Of a stretch of 53,362 bases of DNA, positions 17,103 through 25,223 are shown piece by piece; within the stretch, counting starts at the first letter, position 1; each line of letters starts with the position of its first letter. The stretch covers positions 1-53,362 of the forward strand of contig NZ_WTCR01000020.1 of NCBI RefSeq assembly GCF_009795715.1. Reading direction: 5' to 3'. The translations under genes and the position numbers were made by a program. Under the pieces are notes generated by a model, which saw only the letters and a list, made by a program, of their open reading frames with translations, searched no databases and was not told the origin of the DNA. This stretch comes from Labilibaculum euxinicum (GTDB lineage Bacteria; Bacteroidota; Bacteroidia; Bacteroidales; Marinifilaceae).

Positions 17103-18176
17103 TTAATTATCAGCACACTTAACAACATCTATTTTCCCTTTAAAGTACTTGTCTTTTAATCTCAGCGAAACATTTACCAAGGCGATTAATACCGGCACTT
17201 CAACCAGTGGCCCAATAACTGCGGCAAATGCAACACCCGAATTGATACCAAAAACGGCAATGGCTACTGCGATGGCCAATTCAAAATTGTTACTGGCTGC
17301 TGTAAAAGATAAACTAGCTGTTTTGGCATATCCTGCTTTAAATTTCTTTCCCATAAAGAAGGAAATTACGAACATGATCACAAAATAAATGACCAAAGGA
17401 ATCGCTATTCGAACCACATCAAATGGCAACTGAACAATGTATTCTCCTTTTAACGAGAACATCACAAAAATGGTAAACAGCAAGGCAAATAAGGTAAGAG
17501 GGCTTATTTTAGGTATAAATTTCTTCTGATACCAATCCTTGCCTTTTGCTTTAATTCCGAAATATCGGGTAATCATTCCGGCAAAAAATGGAATTCCCAG
17601 ATAAATCATTACGCTTTCTGCGATATCTCCCATGGAAACATCAACTACAGAACCTTGTAATCCAAAATATCCGGGCAGCACAGTGATAAATACATAGGCA
17701 TAAACAGAGAAAAACAATACCTGAAAGATGCTGTTAAAAGCTACTAAACCCGCGGCATATTCAGGATCTCCTTTTGCCAAATCATTCCAAACAATTACCA
17801 TCGCAATACATCTGGCCAAACCAATCATAATTAATCCTGTCATGTATTCTGGATAATCCTGAAGAAAAATAATAGCCAAAGCAAACATCAAAGTGGGTCC
17901 CAAGATCCAATTCTGCACTAAAGAGAGAATCAATATCTTCCGGTTTTTGAAAACATCCTTTAGTTCTTCATATTTTACTTTTGCAAGTGGTGGATACATC
18001 ATGATCACCAATCCGATGGCAATTGGAACATTCGTGGTTCCAACCGATAATTTGTTCCAAAATCCAGACATGGCAGGAAAAAAATACCCCATTCCAACAC
18101 CAATTGCCATCGCCGCAAATATCCATACGGTAAGATATCTGTCTAAAAACGATAATTTCTTATTTAAAGCTCCCAT
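17103..18176 (-). CDS. acr3: ACR3-family arsenite efflux permease
   Basis: This 357-residue membrane protein with about ten helices exports arsenite across the inner membrane using the proton motive force. Family marks are [27 protein letters not shown] at the N terminus and [18 protein letters not shown], which holds the conserved functional cysteine. Other marks are [19 protein letters not shown] and [12 protein letters not shown]. Its start overlaps the end of arsC by 17 bp, so the two are translationally coupled. It is the last gene of the ars operon and is followed by a strong terminator. Confidence 0.95.
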   Translation of the reverse strand: MGALNKKLSFLDRYLTVWIFAAMAIGVGMGYFFPAMSGFWNKLSVGTTNVPIAIGLVIMMYPPLAKVKYEELKDVFKNRKILILSLVQNWILGPTLMFALAIIFLQDYPEYMTGLIMIGLARCIAMVIVWNDLAKGDPEYAAGLVAFNSIFQVLFFSVYAYVFITVLPGYFGLQGSVVDVSMGDIAESVMIYLGIPFFAGMITRYFGIKAKGKDWYQKKFIPKISPLTLFALLFTIFVMFSLKGEYIVQLPFDVVRIAIPLVIYFVIMFVISFFMGKKFKAGYAKTASLSFTAASNNFELAIAVAIAVFGINSGVAFAAVIGPLVEVPVLIALVNVSLRLKDKYFKGKIDVVKCADN

Positions 18177-18603
18177 GTTTTATTTTTTTTAGGATGTATT
18201 CCTCATTAAATTTTGCGAAATCCCTGCGGATTTCATCACGTACTCTTCTAAATACATTGAAAATTTCTTCTTCAGTTCCCTCGGCATAAGCCGGATCGTC
18301 GAATCCAATGTGTAACCGGGTTCCAACTGGTCCAGTAAATGCAGGACAAGCATCTTTTGCTCCACCACACACTGAGATTAAAAAATCAACTCCATCTTTC
18401 AAGAATTCATCGACCATTTTTGGGCGAAATGAGCTAATATCAACTCCAATTTCAGCCATAGCTTTCACTGCCAAAGGATGTACCCGATCTGCAATTTTAG
18501 TACCTGCCGAAACAACCTCCAATTCAGGGTTAATTTCACGTAAAATTGCTTCACCCATTTGGCTTCTGCATGAATTTCCGGTACACAAAACCAATACTTT
18601 CAT
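18160..18603 (-). CDS. arsC: Arsenate reductase, low-molecular-weight phosphatase type
   Basis: This 147-residue enzyme reduces arsenate to arsenite with thioredoxin. It has the P-loop [14 protein letters not shown] with Cys7-x5-Arg13, and the two further resolving cysteines in [11 protein letters not shown], which match the triple-cysteine relay of the B. subtilis-type ArsC. The length is normal. The end overlaps acr3 by 17 bp. Upstream are three leader-repeat units, the last of which ends on this ATG, and then arsR, so arsC and acr3 may be controlled at translation as well as by ArsR. Confidence 0.95.
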   Translation of the reverse strand: MKVLVLCTGNSCRSQMGEAILREINPELEVVSAGTKIADRVHPLAVKAMAEIGVDISSFRPKMVDEFLKDGVDFLISVCGGAKDACPAFTGPVGTRLHIGFDDPAYAEGTEEEIFNVFRRVRDEIRRDFAKFNEEYILKKIKHGSFK

Positions 18604-18890
18604 ATGCTTATAATTTGTTTTTTAATTGTCATATGGAACTTACCATGCTGAGACAATCATCTCTCTGTGTGTCAAAATCACTTTGGCATGAACGTTTCAT
18701 ATGCTTATAATTTGTTTTTTAATTGTCATATGGAACTTACCATGCTGAGACAATCATCTCTCTGTGTGTCAAAATCACTTTGGCATGAACGTTTCATATG
18801 CTTATAATTTGTTTTTTAATTGTCATATGCAACTTCCAAGTTACGCTCACTCTCCTGCGAGCAACTCTTTTATAAAGTCGTTTCATATTT
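18601..18890 (-). repeat. Start-codon leader repeat, locus C (three tandem units)
   Basis: Read on the minus strand, ATGAAA(CG) occurs at 18886, 18797, 18700 and finally at the arsC start 18603, giving units of 89, 97 and 97 bp. The two 97-bp units are identical. Each unit holds a hairpin of the form GTTCCATATG / CATATGAAAC around the ATG. Each also holds a second stem with the loop CACAGAGAGATGAT (GACA/TGTC in the 97-bp units; GCTC/GAGC with GTT/AAC in the 89-bp unit). The 89-bp unit is diverged but keeps pairing. The whole array lies inside the ars operon. Positions 18891-18973 add nothing else recognisable. Confidence 0.8.
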
Positions 18891-18973
18891 CTAACTAGAG
18901 ATGCGAAAACTTAGATATGAGTGCATCTCAGTATTCTGTCTGCTCTTTTCCCATTCTGATTTATATTACTTAT

Positions 18974-19303
18974 TTATGAACAATTCTTTTCTTCTTCAGG
19001 AGTTATTTCCTCCAAAAGATCACCAAATAATTGCTTCATTTTTTCAATCCCTTTTTTGTTCAAACAATACTTGATTTTTAAGCCTTCTACTTCTCCCTTT
19101 ATTAAACCGGCATGTTTTAAGTCTTTTAAATGCTGAGAAACAGTAGTTCTGCTCAGCGGTAGAAAGTCAGAAATATCACCTGAGATACAAGTTGGTGTTG
19201 CAGCTAAAAACTGCAGAATTGCAATTCGTGCCGGATGTGACATTACTTTTGCAATTGCAGCTATTTCTTGTTGGCCTTTTTCGAATAAATCTAATTTCCT
19301 CAT
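18974..19303 (-). CDS. arsR: ArsR-family arsenic-responsive repressor
   Basis: This 109-residue winged-helix repressor uses the ATG at 19303; the longer reading would need a TTG start. It has the family core AKVMSHPARIAILQFLA, the recognition helix LSRTTVSQHLKDLKHAGLI and the wing GEVEGLKIKYCLN. Cysteines that could bind As(III) are at TCISGD, in the wing (YCLN) and at the C terminus (KNCS). The classical CVCDL helix motif is missing, as is usual for the Bacteroidota type. It is the first gene of the ars operon, with a palindrome and a -7 box upstream. Confidence 0.92.
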   Translation of the reverse strand: MRKLDLFEKGQQEIAAIAKVMSHPARIAILQFLAATPTCISGDISDFLPLSRTTVSQHLKDLKHAGLIKGEVEGLKIKYCLNKKGIEKMKQLFGDLLEEITPEEEKNCS

Positions 19304-19342
19304 AGTTTTAACAAATATCAATCCTCCTTATTTCTAATGACG

Positions 19343-19350
19343 CAAACATA
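19343..19350 (-). promoter_or_regulatory. Bacteroidota -7 promoter box of arsR
   Basis: TATGTTTG on the minus strand matches the TAnnTTTG consensus of the Bacteroidota primary sigma factor. It lies 40 bp upstream of the arsR start. The -33 region is only T-rich. Confidence 0.6.
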
Positions 19351-19388
19351 CGACATAGACTTACAAATAAAAAATTAATGAAAAAAAA

Positions 19389-19409
19389 TTAATGTTTTAA
19401 TAACATTAA
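19389..19409. promoter_or_regulatory. Palindromic candidate operator upstream of arsR
   Basis: TTAATGTT and AACATTAA are perfect 8-bp arms around TTAAT. The site is about 86 bp upstream of the arsR start and 40-60 bp upstream of the -7 box. It is a candidate ArsR operator, although its position upstream of the promoter is not classical. The rest of 19410-19687 is AT-rich and holds no gene that I can see. Confidence 0.45.
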
Positions 19410-19687
19410 AAGCTGAAAAGATGCGGAATGGATCTCAACTCAAAATTGAACACTTCATATTGGCGCGATATTCAATTTTAAAACAGATGACTATTTATGC
19501 TTATATCCGGGTGAAAAATTTAAACCAATATTGTATGCTGATTTTTAAATTATGCGTTCTCTTATTTTCAAGTCAAAAAACGCATATATACTTTAATTAT
19601 TATCCTTAATCAGAACTACAACCTTCAACAAGTGGCCCGGTTCTGTGTCTTTTCATTTTATAAAACTTCTGAAAAAATCAACAACTT

Positions 19688-20593
19688 TCAATTCATTAAA
19701 ATATTATCAATTGTTTTGCTTATTTTTCCATCTACATCACCTTCTTTCACTTGTGATTTTAAACTTAATAATTCTTCTACAATTTGCTTTTTATCTATAA
19801 CTGATTGTTCTTTCTTTTTAATTTCAGATGTTTTACCATCTTCCTCTTTAGAAGTTTGACCAACCAATAAAGTTTCAACAGTAACTACCATTCTATTCAT
19901 TATTCGATAGAAAAGAGATGCAGAAAAACCTCCAAGCATTGCAATTAGAGGTACCGTAAAGAAACGAATATCTGAATTTTGTTGTGTCTCCAAAGTTACC
20001 AAATCAGGAAATAAAATGGCCAACATTAAACCTGCTATAAGTCCTAAAACAAAACGAATCCAATATGAACTTTCATATTTCGGATCATAATTTCCTTGAA
20101 TGATGTATTTATTGGCCTGAAATAGATTGCTAAAACATGCTCCAAGCGCTGCTGCTGAAAGAAAAAAAATAATATTAAGCAACAACTCCCATCCATGATC
20201 ATCTAAAATTCCCTTTAGAACAGAATCAGAATTAACACTTGGTGATAAACCTACAATAATAAAACAAGCCAAAGATAAAATTGTAGTTAACATCAAACGT
20301 CTTATTAGCCCCACAGGACCAAAAAGACGAAACAAACTCTTTTTTTGAGCTTCGCGATAAAGCAGACTAATTGCTTTTGGTTGAGCGGGATATACTTTTG
20401 CCGATAAATGATTGTGCAATTCCAAAATCTCTTTATTTTCCAGTTTAAGACTCTTGCCATTTTCTAAATTTTGATTCATTAATTTAGTTACATCTGATGG
20501 CATTAATAATCCTTCACCCGCAAGATACTTTACCATTGCTGCACATTCTTCCAAGAGAAAATTTTCGATGTTTTCAAAGTTATTTGTTTCCAT
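19688..20593 (-). CDS. Four-helix membrane protein of unknown function
   Basis: I do not recognise this 301-residue protein. The N-terminal 100 residues are soluble and mostly helical. Four membrane helices follow (about 105-125, 138-157, 180-197 and 213-233), the third with a glycine-rich stretch (VLGLIAGLMLAILFP) and the fourth preceded by LGGFSASLFYRIMNRMV. The last 60 residues are a charged, lysine/glutamate-rich cytoplasmic tail. It stands alone between the ars operon and a 600-bp gap. It might be an inner-membrane scaffold, but there is no direct clue. Confidence 0.7.
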   Translation of the reverse strand: METNNFENIENFLLEECAAMVKYLAGEGLLMPSDVTKLMNQNLENGKSLKLENKEILELHNHLSAKVYPAQPKAISLLYREAQKKSLFRLFGPVGLIRRLMLTTILSLACFIIVGLSPSVNSDSVLKGILDDHGWELLLNIIFFLSAAALGACFSNLFQANKYIIQGNYDPKYESSYWIRFVLGLIAGLMLAILFPDLVTLETQQNSDIRFFTVPLIAMLGGFSASLFYRIMNRMVVTVETLLVGQTSKEEDGKTSEIKKKEQSVIDKKQIVEELLSLKSQVKEGDVDGKISKTIDNILMN

Positions 20594-21114
20594 TATCCCT
20601 TTAATTTTAACGGTAGATTATTTTTCTTTCAACATGTCTCAATATTCACAACACACTCTTAATCATTTAATTTACAACATTCGCATAAAAAAACCATACA
20701 ATTGTCAATATTCACATGTTAAAACTTACTCATCTCATTTTTTCTAGAAACAAAGATATAGCCGCAGAACCATCGAAATAAATTACAAACTTAGAACCTC
20801 CAAAGAGAATCTGATGAATGATAAAGATCTAAAACACAGGAGCAAAAGACATGAAAAACCTTAAGCTGTATTTGAATAAATAAAATAAGGGGTTTAATAG
20901 ACTTGCAATGAAAGGATTAAATAGTGCAAGCCTTGAATTTGGCTTATGTGCAACAGGCTTCTGTTTGACTAAAATTGCCGGAAAGATCAAGATTTCTTCT
21001 AAAAATAAAATTTTCACTCATGATTTAAATTAATTTTTGACTTGTTAAATCATTGTAAATTTGAATTAGCAGTAGTCTGCTAAAAAAAATCTTTTTGAAC
21101 TTATAAACCAAAAA
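20594..21114. other. Intergenic stretch without recognisable content
   Basis: This is AT-rich sequence between the membrane protein and the yqhD terminator. No convincing ORF, RNA or repeat was found. It would hold the promoter of the membrane protein gene near 20600. Confidence 0.5.
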
Positions 21115-21142
21115 GAGGATGTCCTTAATTTTGGACACCCTC
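21115..21142 (-). terminator. Terminator of the yqhD operon built from MITE-like ends
   Basis: GAGGATGTCC (21115-21124) and GGACACCCTC (21133-21142) form a 10-bp stem with one mismatch and an 8-nt loop. On the minus strand it is followed by a U-run, 55 bp after the yqhD stop codon. The two arms are the same sequences that form the terminal inverted repeats of the elements at 37431-37586 and 45469-45600, but with the interior missing. Confidence 0.75.
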
Positions 21143-21197
21143 TTACTCATATTTGTAATATTGCTTTAAACCATACAATGTGAATTATATGGAGTTA

Positions 21198-22349
21198 TTA
21201 TAACCTAGATACAAGAATTTCAGCAACATCCTTTACCTCAACATCAGGAAGCATGCCAACAAAACCTCTTTCTTCGAAACGATTGGCAATAACATCAATA
21301 CTATCTTGTCCCACATTGTGTTCGCTCAAACGGGTTTTAATTCCAACCTGATTGAAGAATGCCTCTGTTTTATCAATTGCGAGAGCCTTTTTCTCCTCAT
21401 CAGAACCTTCGGTAATGTTCCAAACCCTTTCTGCATACTGAAGCAATTTTTCACTTCTCTTTTCTTTTAATTGGGTCAGTAATCCCGGCAAAACAATAGC
21501 CAAAGTCACGGCATGATCAATACCATGAAAAGCAGTCAGCTCATGACCAATCATATGCGTTGCCCAGTCGCTTTTCACACCCATTCCAATTAAACCATTT
21601 AAAGCCATAGTAGCTGCCCACATTAAATTAGCTCTGTTCTCGTAATCAGGAGTATCCGAAGCCAAGGCTTTTGGTCCTTCTTCCAACAAAGTGAGAAGTA
21701 TTCCCTCTGCAAAGCGATCCTGAACAGGAGAATTTACCGGATAAGTGAGATATTGCTCCATTACGTGAACATAGGCATCTACAATACCATTAGTGACTTG
21801 TCTCTTCGGCAATGAATAAGTTGTTTCAGGATCTAAAACTGAAAATTTTGGAAACAGCAATGGATTTCCAAATGCCTTTTTTTCCTTTGTTGCAGCTTTT
21901 GTAACAACACCTCCATTATTCATTTCGGAACCTGTTGCAGCCAAAGTTAAAACTGCACCTAACTCAACAGCCTTGGTAATTGGCGCCCGCTTAGCCAAAA
22001 TATCCCATGCATCGCCTTCAAAGTAGGTTGCCGCCGCAATAAATTTTGTTCCATCCAAAACAGATCCGCCACCTACTGCAAGAAGAAAATCTATCTTTTC
22101 AGATTTCACTATTTCAACAGCTTTCATTAAAGTCTCGAAATGAGGATTAGGTTCAATCCCACCAAATTCGATAATCTCATAACCTTTTAAGGCATCCACA
22201 ACCTGATCATAAACACCATTTTTCTTAATGCTGCCACCACCATAAGTCATTAAAATCTTAGCACCTTTAGAAATGTGCTTGTTTATTTCTGCAATTTTTC
22301 CTTTTCCAAAAAGAATGTTTACCGGATTGTAAAAATCAAAATTTTCCAT
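21198..22349 (-). CDS. yqhD: NADPH-dependent aldehyde reductase/alcohol dehydrogenase YqhD
   Basis: This 383-residue iron/zinc-type alcohol dehydrogenase closely follows E. coli YqhD: NILFGKGKIAEI, TYGGGSIKKNGVYDQV, EFGGIEPNPHFETLMKA, LLAVGGGSVLDGTKFIAAA and QDRFAEGILLTLLEEGPKAL. The metal ligands lie in DAYVHVMEQY and GHELTAFHGIDHA. YqhD reduces toxic short aldehydes such as methylglyoxal, furfural and lipid-peroxidation products. It is one base downstream of the DJ-1-like gene, which also acts on such aldehydes, so the operon is an aldehyde-detoxification unit, probably controlled by the divergent LysR regulator. Confidence 0.93.
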   Translation of the reverse strand: MENFDFYNPVNILFGKGKIAEINKHISKGAKILMTYGGGSIKKNGVYDQVVDALKGYEIIEFGGIEPNPHFETLMKAVEIVKSEKIDFLLAVGGGSVLDGTKFIAAATYFEGDAWDILAKRAPITKAVELGAVLTLAATGSEMNNGGVVTKAATKEKKAFGNPLLFPKFSVLDPETTYSLPKRQVTNGIVDAYVHVMEQYLTYPVNSPVQDRFAEGILLTLLEEGPKALASDTPDYENRANLMWAATMALNGLIGMGVKSDWATHMIGHELTAFHGIDHAVTLAIVLPGLLTQLKEKRSEKLLQYAERVWNITEGSDEEKKALAIDKTEAFFNQVGIKTRLSEHNVGQDSIDVIANRFEERGFVGMLPDVEVKDVAEILVSRL

Positions 22350-22350
22350 C

Positions 22351-23046
22351 TTATTTTGTTGTATTAGTTAATCTATTTTTTTCCTTTAATAATTTCACCA
22401 GTTCTTTCGCCATTTCTAAGTCAGAAGCAGGGTTTTGTCCTGTGATTAATCTGCCGTCAACCACCACATATTGCTGCCAATTTGCAGCGCAAGAATAATT
22501 TGCGCCCTTTTCAACCAAGGCTGTCTCTAATAGAAAAGGCACTTTCTGATCCATTCCTATTGCTTCCTCTTCTTTATTGCTAAAAGCAGTCAGGTTTTTG
22601 CCATCAATCAAGAAAGAACCATCGGCTAACTTTACATTGAGTAATCCTGCTCCACCATGACAAACCGCACAGACAACCCCGCCTTTATCGTAGATTTCTC
22701 CTGCTATTTTTGCAATTTTTTCACAATTTGGCAAATCAAAAACAACGCCATGTCCTCCCGGAAAATAAATCGCATCATAGTCATTTGAGTCAATTTCCTC
22801 AGGAACTTTTGAAGAGTAAAATTTTTCACTTGCCATTTTATCTGCAAAAAAAGATTTCACTTTAGCGGCATCCAAATCGCATTGCTTTGCAGGAACAGCT
22901 CCACCTTTAGGAGAAACAAAATCAATTTCCACTCCGTTTTTCACCAAATAAAAATACGGAACTGCAACTTCCAACACATAGCAACCAGATTCCCAACCGG
23001 AAGCATCTTTAAAATGGCTGGTTACTGCAAATAAAACTCTACTCAT
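22351..23046 (-). CDS. DJ-1/PfpI-family protein, Hsp31-like glyoxalase III
   Basis: This 231-residue protein has the class-I glutamine-amidotransferase-like fold. The nucleophile is Cys129 in VVCAVCHGG followed by His130, and the early acidic residue is Glu19 in GWESG. YFPGGHGVVFDLP is typical of the Hsp31-like branch, which degrades methylglyoxal without glutathione. The length fits that branch. It is the first gene of the two-gene operon with yqhD and is transcribed away from the LysR regulator. Function by homology: aldehyde (methylglyoxal) defence. Confidence 0.87.
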   Translation of the reverse strand: MSRVLFAVTSHFKDASGWESGCYVLEVAVPYFYLVKNGVEIDFVSPKGGAVPAKQCDLDAAKVKSFFADKMASEKFYSSKVPEEIDSNDYDAIYFPGGHGVVFDLPNCEKIAKIAGEIYDKGGVVCAVCHGGAGLLNVKLADGSFLIDGKNLTAFSNKEEEAIGMDQKVPFLLETALVEKGANYSCAANWQQYVVVDGRLITGQNPASDLEMAKELVKLLKEKNRLTNTTK

Positions 23047-23118
23047 GGTTCTTATTTATTATTTAAACAAAGTTAAAGTCTGTTCTTCTATAAAAAAAGT
23101 TATTCTTTTTATACATTT

Positions 23119-23136
23119 ATATAAAATAATTTATAT
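23119..23136. promoter_or_regulatory. Palindrome in the LysR / DJ-1 divergent promoter
   Basis: ATATAAA and TTTATAT form perfect 7-bp arms around ATAA, ending 3 bp before the LysR start codon. Such an AT-rich dyad next to the regulator gene is a candidate autoregulatory LysR site. Low complexity lowers the confidence. Confidence 0.35.
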
Positions 23137-23139
23137 CAT

Positions 23140-24039
23140 ATGTTGAATCTGGAATGGTACCGAACCTTTAAAGCAATCTATGAACGCGGCACCTTAACCG
23201 GCGCTGCAGAAAGTCTGCTGATTACCCAACCTGGTGTTAGTCAGCAACTATCTTCGCTGGAAGCTTATATGGGAGTTAAGCTGTTTGAGCGAAAACCACG
23301 AAGAATGCTTCCTACCCCTAATGGAATTCAATTGTATAATCAGATTGAAGAAGCAATTATTCAACTTGAAAAAACCGAAGAGAATTTTAAGAGAAAAACA
23401 CTATTAAACAGGCCTAAAATAAAGGTTGGAATGTACTTGGAAGTATTCCACTATGCCTTTGCCCCAATTTTAAACCAACTTGAAATGGATGTAGAATTTC
23501 TTTTTGGTGAAACAGAAGAATTACAGGATAAATTGTTTCGAAAACAACTTGACTTACTCATCACCACAGATCAAAGTAATTATAAGGATATAAGATACGC
23601 TCCATTCTGCAAAGAAGAATTACTTCTTATCAGCAGTAAAAATTTAGATACCATTCCTTTTAATCAATTAGTATATGAAAGAAAGATGGATGAAGCCGAA
23701 AAGTGGCTCTCCGAGCAAGATTGGTATTCTTATTCTCACAAAATGGAAACCATAAAATCATTTTGGGCTGATAATTTTAAGAAGTATCCTTATTTCAGAC
23801 CAAGATACGTGATCCCTAATTTGAATGCTATCCTCGATGCCATTCAGCACAACAATGGATTGTGTTTATTGCCTTTTAGTATGTGTAAAGATTTAATTGA
23901 GAAAAAAGAAATTAAAGAAGTATGGCAGGGAGTAAAAACGACTTATTCCACAAAATACTTTGCCTTACAAATGCAAAGTAAAAACCTAAAGCAGGCAGAA
24001 GAAATAATTCAGATTATTACCAATAACACAAATCAGTAA
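23140..24039 (+). CDS. LysR-family regulator of the aldehyde-detoxification genes
   Basis: This 299-residue protein has an N-terminal HTH (about 1-60: WYRTFKAIYERGTLTGAAESLLITQPGVSQQLSSLEAYMGVKLFERKPR) and a C-terminal periplasmic-binding-like effector domain (about 90-290). It is divergent from the DJ-1/yqhD pair with a 93-bp shared promoter region, the classical arrangement for a LysR activator. In E. coli yqhD is also under a dedicated regulator (YqhC, a different family). The effector is likely an aldehyde, by inference. The ArsC/Spx-like gene follows 17 bp downstream. Confidence 0.88.
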   Translation: MLNLEWYRTFKAIYERGTLTGAAESLLITQPGVSQQLSSLEAYMGVKLFERKPRRMLPTPNGIQLYNQIEEAIIQLEKTEENFKRKTLLNRPKIKVGMYLEVFHYAFAPILNQLEMDVEFLFGETEELQDKLFRKQLDLLITTDQSNYKDIRYAPFCKEELLLISSKNLDTIPFNQLVYERKMDEAEKWLSEQDWYSYSHKMETIKSFWADNFKKYPYFRPRYVIPNLNAILDAIQHNNGLCLLPFSMCKDLIEKKEIKEVWQGVKTTYSTKYFALQMQSKNLKQAEEIIQIITNNTNQ

Positions 24040-24056
24040 CAATATAAATAAGGACT

Positions 24057-24413
24057 ATGAGAAAAATATACCATCTATCAAGTTGTTCAACTTGTAAGAG
24101 AATAATTAAAGAACTAAATCCGGATGCCGGTTTTATACTACAGGATATAAAAACAGAAAAGATAACTGAAGAACAACTAAATCTGATGGCCGGATTATCC
24201 GGCAGTTACGAGAGCTTGTTCAGCCGAAGGGCAATTAAATACAAAGAGCTCAATTTAAAAGAGAAAAATCTAAGCGAAGAAGAATACAAAAATTATATAT
24301 TGAACGAGTACACATTTTTAAAAAGACCAGTTATAATTATTGGAAAGAAAATTTTTGTAGGAAACTCTAAAAAAGTAGTAGAAAGTGCTGAAAAAGAGCT
24401 GCAAAAAAAATAG
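24057..24413 (+). CDS. ArsC/Spx-family thioredoxin-fold protein
   Basis: This 118-residue protein has an N-terminal SSCSTCKRIIKEL with a C-x-x-C pair and a cis-Pro region FLKRPVIIIGKKIFVGNSK, as in the glutaredoxin-coupled arsenate reductase/YffB/Spx family. The SRRAIKYKEL segment is where true ArsC has its NTR-x-x-x-YKE block, so it is more likely a YffB-like reductase than a real arsenate reductase. It follows the LysR gene by 17 bp and is probably co-transcribed with it. Confidence 0.82.
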   Translation: MRKIYHLSSCSTCKRIIKELNPDAGFILQDIKTEKITEEQLNLMAGLSGSYESLFSRRAIKYKELNLKEKNLSEEEYKNYILNEYTFLKRPVIIIGKKIFVGNSKKVVESAEKELQKK

Positions 24414-24546
24414 AAAAGCATTTCCCTAATTTTGTAGTTCTCTTATTTAATAATAACTTAAGCGTTCTAACCAAGTATTTTTTCTTGATAAATTAGTGCT
24501 CATCAGTTATTATTCATGAAGAATTTTAATCTTAAAACTTTTAGCT

Positions 24547-24891
24547 ATGCCTTATTTAAAAGTTCAGACAAACAAGAGCTTTTCAAGCAAAGAACAACAA
24601 ATTTTCCTAAAAGAATGCTCAACTTTAATATCGATAGAATTAAGTAAACCTGAGAAATATGTAATGACTGCATTTGCTCCAAAAGTTGAAATGACTCTTG
24701 GCGGAAGTGAAGAGCCTTCTCTGTTTCTGCAATTAAAAAGTATTGGCTTGCCGGATACAAAAACAAAAGATCTATCCAATAAGTTTGCTTGTTTGGCTGC
24801 CGAAAAGTTAGAGATCGCAAAAGACCGGGTTTATATTGAATTTATGGATGTTCCCAGAGGTTTCTGGGGCTGGAATGGGATCTTATTTTAG
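24547..24891 (+). CDS. MIF-family tautomerase
   Basis: This 114-residue protein begins M-Pro2, the catalytic N-terminal proline of the tautomerase superfamily once Met is removed. The rest follows macrophage migration inhibitory factor in length and pattern: KYVMTAFAPKVEMTLGGSEEPSLFLQLKSIG, then AAEKLEIAKDRVYIEFMDV and GFWGWNG at the C terminus. MIF-like proteins catalyse phenylpyruvate keto-enol tautomerisation in vitro, but the bacterial role is unknown. It is separated from the genes on both sides by more than 130 bp. Confidence 0.88.
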   Translation: MPYLKVQTNKSFSSKEQQIFLKECSTLISIELSKPEKYVMTAFAPKVEMTLGGSEEPSLFLQLKSIGLPDTKTKDLSNKFACLAAEKLEIAKDRVYIEFMDVPRGFWGWNGILF

Positions 24892-24998
24892 TGTAATTAT
24901 TTCTTTATTAGTTAATATTTTAACAAATTGAATAATTTCAATTGGATTAATAAATAATTTTACACAACTTTACCCCGTCAAATAAAAAAAAGAAATAA

Positions 24999-25055
24999 AT
25001 GATGGCGATTGCATTAAAATACAAGAAGCATTATAAACGCAATAAACGTTTTTGA
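24999..25055 (+). CDS. Lysine-rich leader peptide of the lysC-lysA operon
   Basis: This 18-codon ORF reads MMAIALKYKKHYKRNKRF and has five Lys and three Arg codons, four of the Lys within ten residues. A second in-frame ATG at 25002 is an equal start. It ends 46 bp before a strong terminator (25102-25130), and the next gene is aspartokinase, the entry to lysine synthesis. This is the layout of ribosome-mediated attenuation: lysine shortage would stall the ribosome on the Lys codons and let transcription continue. I could not assign a convincing antiterminator pairing by eye. Confidence 0.7.
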   Translation: MMAIALKYKKHYKRNKRF

Positions 25056-25101
25056 CGTTATGTGATGTGAATTGATGTGAAGCTATCGGATAAGAGATAT
25101 A

Positions 25102-25130
25102 AGCCTGCAGAAATTCTGCAGGCTTTTTTT
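25102..25130 (+). terminator. Attenuator terminator upstream of lysC
   Basis: AGCCTGCAG (25102-25110) pairs with CTGCAGGCT (25116-25124), followed by seven or more T residues. It lies 94 bp before the lysC start codon and after the lysine-rich leader peptide, inside what must be the lysC 5' leader. A terminator in this place only makes sense if it is conditional. Confidence 0.8.
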
Positions 25131-25223
25131 GAGGAAAATAAAAGAACCACAAGCTGAAAGTATTGTTTTTAGCTTAAACATCATTCATTTCCGAAAGAAA
25201 TGGCAAAACTAAAATATTAATCA

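Noticed and set aside
18601-18890. Possible CRISPR array or clustered repeats
   Set aside because: Units are 89-97 bp and contiguous with no unique spacers, two are identical over their full length, and the array ends on a start codon. There are no cas genes.
23119-23136. Strong claim for a LysR operator
   Set aside because: The palindrome is made only of A and T in a very AT-rich spacer, so chance is likely; kept only as a low-confidence site.
24057-24413. A second arsenate reductase for the ars operon
   Set aside because: It belongs to the ArsC/Spx superfamily but lacks the clear NTR block of real arsenate reductases and lies with the aldehyde genes, 5 kb from the ars operon.
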